A DNA stretch of 64,000 nt from Chitinophaga sancti (GCF_034087045.1 NZ_CP139247.1:2630001-2694000), one strand, 5' to 3'; shown: positions 36,674 to 45,255, counted from the stretch's first letter. Notes: generated by a model not told the origin, from the letters alone. Numbers and translations: made by a program.

Positions 36674-37059
36674 GAATGCCGTCTTTATGTGCTACTAGAT
36701 ACGTAAAATTCCGTATTAAATTGTATAAAACCGCTTTAAGTAAGTTCCTCAAAATTTAAGTGCTCTCTCTGGCGGGAGGATGGCCAACTGATCAAAAAGG
36801 GGCCATCCGATTTTTGCAAGTATATAAAAGAAGTGGTAGAATAAAAAATCAGTCTGTTTTAAAACATTGAATATAAATGTAATATTTTTGGGAAATCCAT
36901 TAAAAATGAATGATTAACAGTTTAATGGTTAAATTGCTGGATAACAACGCTGAACGGAAGGGAAACGTGCTGTATCATATAAATGTATGAGCCCGGCAAC
37001 CTAAATTTTGCTTTTATCTGACCGGTACACCATAATATATTAATAACCACTTTTACCCG
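36674..37059. other. Divergent intergenic region, topA to DUF2520 gene
   Basis: 386 bases. It contains a stem GGATGGCC (36778-36785) with GGCCATCC (36801-36808) and a 15-base loop, followed on the plus strand by GATTTTTG. On the minus strand it would sit in the topA leader. A plus-strand TATTTTTG (36883-36890) is a possible -7 element for the DUF2520 gene, without a convincing -33. Nothing coding is seen. Confidence 0.5.
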
Positions 37060-37824
37060 ATGAACATAGTAATTATTGGCGCGGGAAATATTGCGCATTG
37101 TTTCGGTACACTATTAAAAATACACGGACACCAGATTTTACAGGTTATAAGCCGTAAGAAAGAAAATGCTCAGATATTAGCAGAGAATTTACATGCATCG
37201 GCTAGTGACGACCTCCTGGATATCAATATGGAGGGAGACATTTATTTATTGGCAGTGAGTGATTCGGCCATTCCGGAACTCAATGACGAGCTCCGACTGG
37301 GCAAAAGGATCGTATTGCACACGGCAGGGGCCGTATCCCTGGATGCCATCAGGCGCATTTCTACCCATACCGGGGTGATGTATCCTTTACAATCTATTCG
37401 TAAGGAGGTAAAAAATTATCCTGTGATCCCCCTTTTGCTGGAAGCCAGCAATGACGAGGTAATGCGCAGACTGCAATCTATCGCACAGAGTATTTCGTCT
37501 CAGACTGAGATAGTTAGCTCCGAACAGCGGCTTCAATTACATCTGGGCGCGGTACTTGCTAATAATTTTACTAATCACCTGATCGTGAGGGCAAAACAGT
37601 TTTGTGAACAAATGGGACTGGACTTCAGTTTGCTTCAACCCATCATCAGGGAAACTTTTGACAGGCTTGAAAAGTTCGCTCCTGAAACGGTGCAAACAGG
37701 TCCTGCCATGAGAAATGATGAGGAGACGATGTCTAAACACAGAGCTTTGATCCAGGATCAGCCACACTTGCAGAAAATTTATAAGGTGATGTCTGACAGC
37801 ATTTATGATTTCTATAATGCCTGA
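37060..37824 (+). CDS. DUF2520 / Rossmann-like NADP oxidoreductase family protein
   Basis: 254 residues. The N-terminal Rossmann fold (MNIVIIGAGNIAHCFGTLLK) is followed by SRKKENAQILAENL, which suggests NADP preference. The helical DUF2520 domain follows (about 125-250), with LGAVLANNFTNHLI and the last conserved SKHRALIQDQPHLQKIYKVMSDS. It resembles ketopantoate- or pyrroline-reductase folds, but the reaction is unknown. In many Bacteroidota this gene sits before kdsC as here (51-base gap). Confidence 0.85.
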   Translation: MNIVIIGAGNIAHCFGTLLKIHGHQILQVISRKKENAQILAENLHASASDDLLDINMEGDIYLLAVSDSAIPELNDELRLGKRIVLHTAGAVSLDAIRRISTHTGVMYPLQSIRKEVKNYPVIPLLLEASNDEVMRRLQSIAQSISSQTEIVSSEQRLQLHLGAVLANNFTNHLIVRAKQFCEQMGLDFSLLQPIIRETFDRLEKFAPETVQTGPAMRNDEETMSKHRALIQDQPHLQKIYKVMSDSIYDFYNA

Positions 37825-37874
37825 CATCAAAAATCTATACTACTTTTGCGCAATACGATATTTTAATAAACGCA

Positions 37875-38396
37875 ATGAACGTTTTATCTCTTTTTAAGCC
37901 CATCACCACTTTTGTGTTTGATGTAGATGGCGTACTCACAGATGGTACTGTTCAATTATTACCAAATGGGGAGCAATCACGTAGAATGAACATTAAGGAT
38001 GGGTATGCTTTGCAGCTGGCCGTAAAGAAAGGTTACCGTATCGCCATCATATCGGGTGGACGATCTGAAAGTGTGGTAAGCCGGCTACAGGGATTAGGAA
38101 TAAAAGATATTTATACCGGCATTACTGATAAACAGGAAAAGCTGCAGGATTATGTATTCGAGAATGACCTGCAATGGGAGCAGGTCATTTTTATGGGAGA
38201 CGATATCCCGGATTACCGTGCTATGCAACTGGTAGGCTTGCCGGTATGTCCGGCCGACGCTGTACCTGAAATCAAAAGTATATCCCGTTATATCTCACCG
38301 GTAAATGGTGGTAATGGCTGTGTAAGGGAAGTAATCGAGAAGGTGCTGAAACTTAATGGGCACTGGACGATAGATGAAGAAATAGCCAGCCGCTGA
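37875..38396 (+). CDS. kdsC: HAD-family KDO-8-phosphate phosphatase (KdsC-type)
   Basis: 173 residues of the small HAD type without cap domain. Motif I is FVFDVDGVLTDG (two catalytic Asp), motif II IISGG, motif III the Lys in TDKQEKL, motif IV FMGDDIPDYRAM. The family removes phosphate from KDO-8-phosphate for lipopolysaccharide core; close paralogues exist. A TACTTTTG (37841-37848) just upstream may be its own -7 element. It precedes the UbiA and maf genes. Confidence 0.87.
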   Translation: MNVLSLFKPITTFVFDVDGVLTDGTVQLLPNGEQSRRMNIKDGYALQLAVKKGYRIAIISGGRSESVVSRLQGLGIKDIYTGITDKQEKLQDYVFENDLQWEQVIFMGDDIPDYRAMQLVGLPVCPADAVPEIKSISRYISPVNGGNGCVREVIEKVLKLNGHWTIDEEIASR

Positions 38397-38417
38397 TTTA
38401 TTTCCAATTAATTGATT

Positions 38418-39359
38418 ATGAAGTTACTGACAGCTTTTTTCAAACTGGTACGGTATCCAAACCTTTTATATATAGCACTTACGCAATATTTACTACAATA
38501 CTGTGTAGTAGCGCCTATACTCCATTATAATGGTGTGGAACCTTCCTTGTCCGTGGCATCTTTCTGCCTGCTGAGTTTATCGACAGTGCTGATTGCTGCT
38601 GCCGGTTATATTATTAATGACTATTTCGATATTAATATTGATATCATCAATAAGCCTGACAAAATGGTGCTGGACAAGGTGATCAACCGTCGCTGGGCCA
38701 TGGCCTGGCACACCATTTTTAACCTGGCAGGAGTGAGTATTGGTTTTATTGCTGCATGGAAGATCGGTCAGATCTACCTGGGCTTTACACAGGTACTGTG
38801 TTCACTGTTGCTGTGGTTTTATTCTACTTCCTTCAAGCGTCAGGCACTGATCGGCAATGTCGTTATCTCCCTGCTCACAGCGCTGGCTGTGGTAGTGGTA
38901 GGCTTTTATGAGAAACAGATCTATGAAAGCTTTGAAGCCATCATGTCTCCCGAAGGCAGAAAGCTGATTCAGATAATCGGTATCTATGCAGTATTCGCTT
39001 TTATGATTTCGCTGGTAAGGGAAATTGTAAAAGACCTGGAAGATTTAATCGGCGACAGCAAAGATGGTTGTCGCACGATTCCAATTGTATGGGGTGTGGA
39101 ACCAGCTAAGAAGATTTGCTATGGATTACTGCTGGGATTGCAGGTGCTGATTGTGGTAGTTGAGGTAAGAGTAGCACTGATAGGCTGGTATATTGCGATT
39201 GCCTACCTGGTTATTTTCGTACAGGCGCCTTGTTACTATATATATTCTTTACTGAAAAAAGCACACCTGCCGGAGCATTATCACAAAGTGAGTTCCCTGG
39301 TAAAACTGGTGATGCTGTCAGGTATTCTGTCGATGGTTTTCTTTAAATTATTCCTCTGA
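38418..39359 (+). CDS. UbiA family prenyltransferase (geranylgeranylglycerol-phosphate type)
   Basis: 313 residues from the ATG at 38418; the TTG six bases earlier is less likely. About eight or nine membrane helices. The first Asp-rich motif is NDYFDINIDIINKPDKMV; the second conserved loop is REIVKDLEDLIGDSKDGCRTIP. This pattern matches bacterial homologues annotated as geranylgeranylglycerol-phosphate geranylgeranyltransferase, although protohaem or quinone prenylation cannot be excluded. Its last base overlaps the maf start (TGATG), giving tight coupling. Confidence 0.83.
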   Translation: MKLLTAFFKLVRYPNLLYIALTQYLLQYCVVAPILHYNGVEPSLSVASFCLLSLSTVLIAAAGYIINDYFDINIDIINKPDKMVLDKVINRRWAMAWHTIFNLAGVSIGFIAAWKIGQIYLGFTQVLCSLLLWFYSTSFKRQALIGNVVISLLTALAVVVVGFYEKQIYESFEAIMSPEGRKLIQIIGIYAVFAFMISLVREIVKDLEDLIGDSKDGCRTIPIVWGVEPAKKICYGLLLGLQVLIVVVEVRVALIGWYIAIAYLVIFVQAPCYYIYSLLKKAHLPEHYHKVSSLVKLVMLSGILSMVFFKLFL

Positions 39360-39919
39360 TGTATACAGGCAAACGTGTCATACTGGGTTCCCGGTCACCC
39401 CGGCGCAAACAGCTGCTGGAGCAGGCAGGTATTCCCTTTGAAGTGAAGGTAGTAGAGACGGCAGAGACCTTTCCTGCCGATATGCACATCCCGGATATTC
39501 CCGTTCACATTGCGCGTCAGAAGGCAGTAGCCGTAGTGCCTTTGTGCCAGGCAGACGATATCATTATTACTGCTGATACGGTCGTAGTACTGGATGAAAC
39601 TATTATCGGAAAGCCAAAGGACAGGGAGGATGCAATCCGTATACTAAGTGCACTCAGTGGCAGGGAGCACCGTGTAATAACAGGGGTGATTATAATCCGC
39701 AATGGTGAGGAAGACGCTTTTTCAAAAGAAACAGCAGTACACTTCAAACCATTGACGACAGAGCAGATCACGTATTATGTAGATCACTTTAAACCCTATG
39801 ACAAGGCCGGTGCTTATGCCATACAGGAATGGATTGGTGCGGTAGGTATTGACAGAATCGATGGCTGTTTTTACAACGTGATGGGATTGCCTGTAAGCAA
39901 TGTCGTAGAAAGATTATAA
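39359..39919 (+). CDS. maf: Maf-like nucleoside triphosphate pyrophosphatase
   Basis: 186 residues, full family length. Landmarks are the N-terminal LGSRSPRRKQLLEQAGI (phosphate-binding Ser/Arg), the central ITADTVVVLDETIIGKPKD and YDKAGAYAIQEWIG. It hydrolyses non-canonical or modified NTPs, probably dTTP/UTP type, and has been linked to septum control in Bacillus. Last gene of the kdsC-ubiA-maf group. Confidence 0.93.
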   Translation: MYTGKRVILGSRSPRRKQLLEQAGIPFEVKVVETAETFPADMHIPDIPVHIARQKAVAVVPLCQADDIIITADTVVVLDETIIGKPKDREDAIRILSALSGREHRVITGVIIIRNGEEDAFSKETAVHFKPLTTEQITYYVDHFKPYDKAGAYAIQEWIGAVGIDRIDGCFYNVMGLPVSNVVERL

Positions 39920-39920
39920 A

Positions 39921-39958
39921 AAAAACGGCGCCCTGATCAGAGCAGGAACGCCGTTTCA
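39921..39958. terminator. Bidirectional terminator between maf and hom
   Basis: Stem AAACGGCG (39923-39930) with CGCCGTTT (39949-39956) plus an inner CCTG/CAGG helix, flanked by A and T runs. Confidence 0.85.
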
Positions 39959-40001
39959 TTTTGGTTGGTTAATACTTTGATACTTCCTATTAACACAATT
40001 T

Positions 40002-41183
40002 CTATTCCAATACCAGCAGGTTTACATCTGGATTATTCAGCCATTTAGCTTCCTTCAGCTTTTCCAGATTGATCACCCCAACTATATAACGCCAGGTAGA
40101 GGATTCATATTTTTCAGAGATATTGTAGAAGTCTGGCAGATGTACCTGATCGGCTGTACGATAACGCAGATAAATCTTTAACTGCACATCGTTGGTAAAC
40201 ACCGGAGAGTTAGCCTGCTTGATCTTCTTATACTCGTATCTGTAATTGTATGTCAGTGCAGAGATGTCGGAAAGCACTGCGCTACCAGTAGCGGTACCAC
40301 CGGCACCTTTACCAACAAAGAACTGCTTGTCGGTAAATGCACTTTCGAGCAGAATACCATTGTACTCATTGTATACATCATACAGCAGGTTGTGTTCCTT
40401 CACGAGATGTGGTAATACTGATGCATTCACACTCCCGTTTTGCCTTCTACAACCAGCTATGAGCTTCACTGTAGAGTTCCTTTGTTTTGCGAACTGAATA
40501 TCGAAATCATTCAGGCGATGTATACCAAAATTGAATACTTCTTCCGGTTTTACGAATGTACCAAAGGCGTGTAACAGTAAGATAACGATCTTGAATTTTG
40601 GATCGTACCCTTCGATATCCAAAGTAGGGTCAGTTTCTGCAAAACCCAGCTCCTGCGCCTTTTGAAGAGCTTCGTCAAAGCTTTGATTTTCTTCGAATAT
40701 TTTCGTGAGGATGTAATTTGTAGACCCGTTACAAATACCTTCTACTGCATTGAGCAGATCATTGTCGTAGTATTCTTCCAGGTTACGTACGATCGGAATA
40801 CTGGCACAGCTGGATGCCTCATAGAGGAAAGGCACCTTGTTTTCTACCTGTAACTGGTAGAGTGCTGGCAGGTTTTCGGCGATCATGCGTTTGCTGGCGC
40901 TTACTACTGCTTTACCATTACGCAGAGCGGTGCTTACGATTTCGAAAGCAGCTTCTGTTTCATTGATCAGTTCCACTACTACATCGATAGTAGGGTCCTG
41001 TAAGATATCATTTTTGTCTGTAGTGAAATAGCTGGCGTCGATTGGACGAGGCTTATTGGGGTCCTTGATACATATTTTCTTAATACGCGCATTGATACCT
41101 TTAGTTCTGTTCAATACTTCGTAAAGTCCTTGTCCCACACAACCAAATCCGAAAATCCCCAGATTGATAATTTTGTTTTCCAT
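40002..41183 (-). CDS. hom: Homoserine dehydrogenase
   Basis: 393 residues from the ATG at 41183 (MENKIINLG). The NAD(P) loop is GIFGFGCVGQGLYEVL; the catalytic domain has ASCASIPIVRNLEEYY, EGICNGSTNYILTKI and GFAETDPTLDIEGYD. There is no ACT domain or fused aspartokinase. It reduces aspartate semialdehyde to homoserine. It lies 50 bases after metB, so homoserine supply and its use for methionine sit under one SAM-sensing leader. Confidence 0.94.
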   Translation of the reverse strand: MENKIINLGIFGFGCVGQGLYEVLNRTKGINARIKKICIKDPNKPRPIDASYFTTDKNDILQDPTIDVVVELINETEAAFEIVSTALRNGKAVVSASKRMIAENLPALYQLQVENKVPFLYEASSCASIPIVRNLEEYYDNDLLNAVEGICNGSTNYILTKIFEENQSFDEALQKAQELGFAETDPTLDIEGYDPKFKIVILLLHAFGTFVKPEEVFNFGIHRLNDFDIQFAKQRNSTVKLIAGCRRQNGSVNASVLPHLVKEHNLLYDVYNEYNGILLESAFTDKQFFVGKGAGGTATGSAVLSDISALTYNYRYEYKKIKQANSPVFTNDVQLKIYLRYRTADQVHLPDFYNISEKYESSTWRYIVGVINLEKLKEAKWLNNPDVNLLVLE

Positions 41184-41233
41184 GTTCAATACTTAGTGCT
41201 GCATTCAGTGTCCGTTGCAAAACGGTTTTGCGT

Positions 41234-42412
41234 TTATTGTAAAACTGTAATTTGTTTACCTGCAGGCAGGTTCAGTTTATCCAGTGCCTGTTTGAGGTCG
41301 TTAATGAGATCTTCTGCATCTTCAATACCTACAGAGAGGCGGATGCAGGAATCCGCGAGACCTGTTTTCTTGCGGTGTTCTTCCGGAATATTCCGGTGTG
41401 TCATAGTAGCTGGATGATCCAGCATACTCTTTACACCACCAAAGCTTTCTGCGAGTTTAAACAGCCGGGTGGCGTTCACTACTCTGATTGCATTTTTGAT
41501 GTTGTCACTTTTGAGAGAGAAGCTCACGAGTGCACCGTATTGCTTTTGTTGCTTACGGGCGATGTGGTGGTTTTTGTGCGATGCCAGTCCGGGATAGAAA
41601 ACCTTATCCACAGCGGGATGTGCAGAGAGCCAGGCGGCGATGGCCATGGCATTGCTACATTGCTTATCGAGGCGCAGGCAGAGGGTTTCAATGCCTCTGA
41701 TCGTAAGCCATGCTTCGAAGGGACTGAGTATACTTCCTGAAATATTTTGATTGAAACGTAACTGATCGGCCAGTATTTTGGTGTTGACTACAACCAGTCC
41801 TGCGATTACATCGGTATGCCCTGCAAGATACTTGGTAGCACTATGTATCACGATGTCTGCACCCATTGGAATAGGTTGTTGCAGCAGTGGTGTACACAGG
41901 GTATTGTCTACTACCAGCAGTACGTTGTGCTGTTTGGCTATCTTGCTGATGGATTTGATATCGGATACGCGTAATGTAGGGTTGGTGGGCGATTCCAGCC
42001 AGATCATTTTTGTATTTGGCGTGATGGCAGCCAGTACTTTGTCGGTATTGCTGGTGTCTACAAAGTTTGCTTTGATGCCAAAGCGTTCAAACATATGCTG
42101 GAACATCTGGAAGATACCGCCATAAGTATCTTCGACAGCCATGATCTCATCTCCTGATTTTAATAGTTTCATTACTGCATCGATCGCGGCCATACCACTG
42201 GCAAAGGCAAAACCTGCGTGGCCTTCTTCGAGGCTGCAGATAATGTTTTCCAGCACCTTGCGGGTAGGATTGTTGGCACGGGAGAATTCAAACCCTTTGT
42301 TGATGCCGGGTGATTCCTGTACGAAGGTAGAGGTCTGATAGATGGGAACGGAAATGGCGCCCGTCAATTCATCTATCGGGATACTATGTAATAACTGTGT
42401 AGCTATTTTCAA
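41234..42412 (-). CDS. metB: Trans-sulfuration PLP enzyme, probable cystathionine gamma-synthase
   Basis: 392 residues, Cys/Met metabolism PLP family. Key parts are GISVPIY-like ISVPIYQTSTFVQ, YSRxxNPT as FSRANNPTRKVLE, SGMAAIDAVMKLL, and the Schiff-base Lys194 in HSATKYLAGHTDVIAG. Family members include cystathionine beta-lyase and O-acylhomoserine sulfhydrylase, which sequence does not fully separate. The start is TTG at 42412: a stop codon lies shortly upstream in frame, and no ATG occurs before the conserved core. Controlled by the SAM-I riboswitch. Confidence 0.88.
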   Translation of the reverse strand: MKIATQLLHSIPIDELTGAISVPIYQTSTFVQESPGINKGFEFSRANNPTRKVLENIICSLEEGHAGFAFASGMAAIDAVMKLLKSGDEIMAVEDTYGGIFQMFQHMFERFGIKANFVDTSNTDKVLAAITPNTKMIWLESPTNPTLRVSDIKSISKIAKQHNVLLVVDNTLCTPLLQQPIPMGADIVIHSATKYLAGHTDVIAGLVVVNTKILADQLRFNQNISGSILSPFEAWLTIRGIETLCLRLDKQCSNAMAIAAWLSAHPAVDKVFYPGLASHKNHHIARKQQKQYGALVSFSLKSDNIKNAIRVVNATRLFKLAESFGGVKSMLDHPATMTHRNIPEEHRKKTGLADSCIRLSVGIEDAEDLINDLKQALDKLNLPAGKQITVLQ

Positions 42413-42470
42413 CGCAAAGTAATTATACGGTTATGAACAGGTGGTTCAGAACGATAACTACCCAAAATAA

Positions 42471-42502
42471 AAAAGGCTCTTCCGTAGTTGGAAGAGCCTT
42501 TT
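42471..42502 (-). terminator. Riboswitch expression platform terminator ahead of metB
   Basis: On the minus strand an AAAAGGCTCTTCCA stem pairs with its complement across a CTACG-type loop (arms 42471-42484 and 42489-42502), followed by a T-rich stretch. It sits between the SAM-I aptamer and metB, so SAM binding should favour it. Confidence 0.88.
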
Positions 42503-42541
42503 CAGTATTATTAAGTACGATGAAAATGTCAATCTCTGCCA

Positions 42542-42663
42542 ACTTATCTATCTCCGGTTATATGTATAACCGAAGCCGGAATTAGCACCTTTCCCTCGTT
42601 TGTTAAACAAGGTTGGTTGCTAAGGCATCGCAGGGCCAAGTCCCTCCGCCTTTCTGGATAAGT
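42542..42663 (-). ncRNA. SAM-I (S-box) riboswitch aptamer
   Basis: Read on the minus strand the region shows the S-box core in order: P1 ACTTATCC, then AGAAAGGCGGAGGGA, the P2 loop ending GATGCCTTAGCAACC, AAGGTGCTAATTCC, a P4-type hairpin, GATAGATAAGT closing P1 (plus strand 42542-42548 with 42657-42663). The order and the conserved K-turn and SAM-pocket sequences are those of Rfam SAM-I. It controls metB-hom through the terminator at 42471-42502. Confidence 0.95.
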
Positions 42664-42683
42664 CATCTATAAAGAACTGGGTG

Positions 42684-42716
42684 CAAAGTTAATGGTAACT
42701 CTATCAGATTTCCAAA
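42684..42716 (-). promoter_or_regulatory. Promoter of the SAM riboswitch-metB-hom transcript
   Basis: Minus strand: TTTG (42713-42716), 21 nt, TAACTTTG (42684-42691). The start falls near 42677, about 13 nt before the aptamer P1 helix. Confidence 0.7.
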
Positions 42717-42738
42717 AAAAGAAAAATTTGGAAATCTG
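42705..42738. repeat. Perfect inverted repeat shared by two divergent promoters
   Basis: CAGATTTCCAAA (42705-42716) and TTTGGAAATCTG (42727-42738), 12-bp perfect arms around a 10-base A-rich centre. Each arm contains the TTTG -33 element of one of the divergent promoters. Confidence 0.75.
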
Positions 42739-42759
42739 GTGTTGGGAATGCTAAATTTA
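42727..42759 (+). promoter_or_regulatory. Probable promoter of the DUF2851 gene
   Basis: TTTG (42727-42730), 21 nt, TAAATTTA (42752-42759; last base differs from consensus). The ATG at 42777 lies 17 bases downstream, so the 5' leader would be about ten bases. Confidence 0.55.
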
Positions 42760-42776
42760 TTAGTAAAGATGAATTT

Positions 42777-44078
42777 ATGACCATTGTTCAGATTGCCCCG
42801 CTCCTCACAGAGGAGCTGTTCCAATATATTTGGCAACATCGTTTGTTTACCCTTTCCCACTTGCATACGATAGAAGGAGAGCCTGTGCAGGTACTTCAAC
42901 CGGGAGTACTGAATACCAATGATGGTCCGGATTTTAGCAATGCCCGGTTGCGGATAGGCGATGCTACCTGGGCTGGAAATGTAGAATTGCATTTAAAGAC
43001 TTCTGACTGGTACAGGCACAATCATCAGCGGGATTTACGGTATAAGAATGTGATTCTGCATGTGGTGTTTGAGCATGATCTGGATGAGACGACGACGCAG
43101 GGAATTCCTTGTCTGGAATTGCAGTCGGCTATTCCCAAAATGTTGCTGAACAGGTATGCGCAGCTGAAACATTCCGGTCATTTTGTGCCTTGTGGAGGGA
43201 ATGTGGCAACAGTAGAGCGGTTGATCTGGAGAAACTGGAAAGACCGCATGCTGGTAGAGCGGTTAGAAAGCAGGGCAAATATGATGAAAGAGTGGCTGAA
43301 TAAGAGCAGGAATAATTGGGAGGAGTGTTGCTACTGGGCGATTGCACACAGCTATGGGATGCCGGTAAATGGAGATGCATTTCTGAAGCTGGCCCAATCC
43401 CTGCCATATACACTGCTGGTGCGGAATAAGCATAATCTTGTACAGTTAGAAGCGCTTTTATTCGGGCAGGCGGGAATGCTGGAAGGGCAGTTTGTAGATG
43501 ATTATCCATTAGAACTGCAGGCAGAATATGTATTTCTGAAGCGGAAATATCAACTGCTGTCATTGTTGCCTCATCAGTGGAGATGGTTGCGGATGCGGCC
43601 TTCTTCGTTTCCTTCGGTGAGGCTGGCCAGCCTGGCGGTATTGTTACAGCAGGGGAGGGATCTCTTTGCCCGGCTGCTGGAAATGAAAGATCTGCAACAT
43701 TTTCAGCAGGTACTGTTTGCGCAGCCGGAGGGCTATTGGAAGGATCATTACAGGTTCGATACCCCGGCGGTGGTTATGCGCAGACCGGGCATAATGGTAA
43801 CGAGGAATGTGATCATCAATAGTATTTTACCCTTGTTGTATTTATATGGCAGGGAGAAAGGATTGCCGGAATACCAGGAAAAGGCGTTGGGCATGATGGA
43901 AACGCTGCCCGCAGAGGAAAACAGTGTGATGGAAGGCTGGAAAAAAGTGGGGATACTGGCAGGAGATGCCGCAGATTCCCAGGCATTGCTGCACCTGAAG
44001 CAGCACTACTGTGAGGAAAAGCGATGTTTGGAATGCGCTGTAGGATGCAAATTGCTGAAGACTGGCATTGCCCTGTAA
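42777..44078 (+). CDS. DUF2851 family protein
   Basis: 433 residues, a family largely confined to Bacteroidota. The N-terminal third has LFTLSHLHTIEGEPVQVLQ, GVLNTNDGPDFSNARLRIG and WAGNVELHLKTSDWYRHNH, a beta-rich region with conserved Asp, Glu and His that looks like a nuclease- or metal-site pattern, though no activity is proven. A C-terminal cysteine cluster, CEEKRCLECAVGC, could bind metal. No signal peptide. Divergent from the SAM-controlled metB-hom unit. Confidence 0.85.
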   Translation: MTIVQIAPLLTEELFQYIWQHRLFTLSHLHTIEGEPVQVLQPGVLNTNDGPDFSNARLRIGDATWAGNVELHLKTSDWYRHNHQRDLRYKNVILHVVFEHDLDETTTQGIPCLELQSAIPKMLLNRYAQLKHSGHFVPCGGNVATVERLIWRNWKDRMLVERLESRANMMKEWLNKSRNNWEECCYWAIAHSYGMPVNGDAFLKLAQSLPYTLLVRNKHNLVQLEALLFGQAGMLEGQFVDDYPLELQAEYVFLKRKYQLLSLLPHQWRWLRMRPSSFPSVRLASLAVLLQQGRDLFARLLEMKDLQHFQQVLFAQPEGYWKDHYRFDTPAVVMRRPGIMVTRNVIINSILPLLYLYGREKGLPEYQEKALGMMETLPAEENSVMEGWKKVGILAGDAADSQALLHLKQHYCEEKRCLECAVGCKLLKTGIAL

Positions 44079-44320
44079 CCATTTTACTCCGAGTGCGTTA
44101 TATCTAAGTGAAGACGAGGCCGGGGGATAAAAACAAATTTACACATGAAAGAAAAAACGTGTAGGTTTGTAATGATAAGTATACCAATATTACGCCCCTT
44201 ACGTTTATTAGTAATGGTGGGCGATACAGTTAGACTCAGGATACTTTTGTTTGTAATTCGTGATGAGGCTGGTCAATCATAATTTAATATTACTCCCTTA
44301 ACAAAAACAAATCTATACAG

Positions 44321-45175
44321 GTGAAAAAATTACACTTATTCTTGCTTTTATTGGTAGCGGCAGGTGGATTGAAGGCACAGGACAGTAGCTCGTCGGTGAA
44401 GTCAGGAGTACAGCACAGGGAGCAGAAGAAGTCTAAGCCCGTTGCCTCATTTAAACAGCAGGAAGAACTGGAAAATGTATATCAGCGTGAGTTTTCAGTA
44501 GGTGCACGTCTTAACACCGACGGTTGGAGCGGTTTTCTTGAAAAAGGATATCGCAGCAGCAGAACGAAAGTGACTTTTTTCCAGTTTGAATTTGCAGAGA
44601 AGAAAGATCCAAAAGAAGATAAGAAGTCTGGTGCGATCAAGGGAGTAGACCAATACGGATTTGTATATTCTGAAAAACCTTATATCTATGGTAAGCAGAA
44701 TAACTTTTACCAGGTGAAGATCGGTATCGGGCAGCAGAAATTGTTAGGTGGTAAGGCCAATAAGAACGGGGTGTTGGTAAATGCCTTTTACTATGGAGGT
44801 CTTTCAATTGGGTTGCTGAAACCTTATTACCTGAATGTAGTTGATCCGGATGATGGTGTAACCGTAAAGTCTATCAAATATGGTGAAAGCGTAGCTGATA
44901 ACCAGGCATTCCTGGATAGAAACTCTATCATTGGTGGCGGTGGATTTGGGAAAGGCTGGGGAGAGGTGACAATAGCGCCAGGTGTACATGCCAAAACAGG
45001 TCTTCGTTTTGACTGGGCCAGATTCAATGAAGTAGTGAGCGCGCTGGAGGTTGGTGTAAATGCTGAATATTATACCAAGGATATACCTATAATGGTTGAA
45101 AACGATCCTAAGAAGTTCTTTTTCAATGCTTATGTAGCTTTACAGTTCGGTAAGCGCTGGAATAAGAAGAAGTAA
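44321..45175 (+). CDS. Hypothetical exported protein, probable outer-membrane barrel
   Basis: 284 residues with a signal peptide (MKKLHLFLLLLVAAGGLKAQ). The start codon is GTG at 44321; no nearby in-frame ATG exists. After a polar linker with many Ser and Lys, alternating strands such as FSVGARLNTDGWSGFLEKGY, NNFYQVKIGIGQQKLLG and FFFNAYVALQFGKRW suggest a small beta-barrel, but there is no recognised family. It is alone between DUF2851 and a terminator. A TACTTTTG at 44242-44249 may be its -7 element. Confidence 0.7.
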   Translation: MKKLHLFLLLLVAAGGLKAQDSSSSVKSGVQHREQKKSKPVASFKQQEELENVYQREFSVGARLNTDGWSGFLEKGYRSSRTKVTFFQFEFAEKKDPKEDKKSGAIKGVDQYGFVYSEKPYIYGKQNNFYQVKIGIGQQKLLGGKANKNGVLVNAFYYGGLSIGLLKPYYLNVVDPDDGVTVKSIKYGESVADNQAFLDRNSIIGGGGFGKGWGEVTIAPGVHAKTGLRFDWARFNEVVSALEVGVNAEYYTKDIPIMVENDPKKFFFNAYVALQFGKRWNKKK

Positions 45176-45191
45176 AAATGAGAAATAATAT

Positions 45192-45225
45192 AAAAAACGC
45201 TTTTGCCCCGGCAAAAGCGTTTTTT
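45192..45225 (+). terminator. Intrinsic terminator before lipA
   Basis: 15-bp perfect stem, arms 45192-45206 and 45211-45225 (core ACGCTTTTGC / GCAAAAGCGT), loop CCCG, ending in a T run. Confidence 0.92.
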
Positions 45226-45226
45226 A

Positions 45227-45255
45227 TTGGATTCCCTCAAGAAGTACTATTTTTG
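45227..45255 (+). promoter_or_regulatory. Promoter of lipA
   Basis: TTG (45227-45229), 18 nt, TATTTTTG (45248-45255). The start codon at 45279 is 24 bases downstream, preceded by GAAAGGATCAGAG, one of the few purine-rich ribosome sites here. Confidence 0.6.

Noticed and set aside
36778..36808. Hairpin upstream of topA as an intrinsic terminator or riboswitch
   Set aside because: The stem is only 8 bp with a 15-base loop and matches no known riboswitch; it is recorded as part of the intergenic region only.
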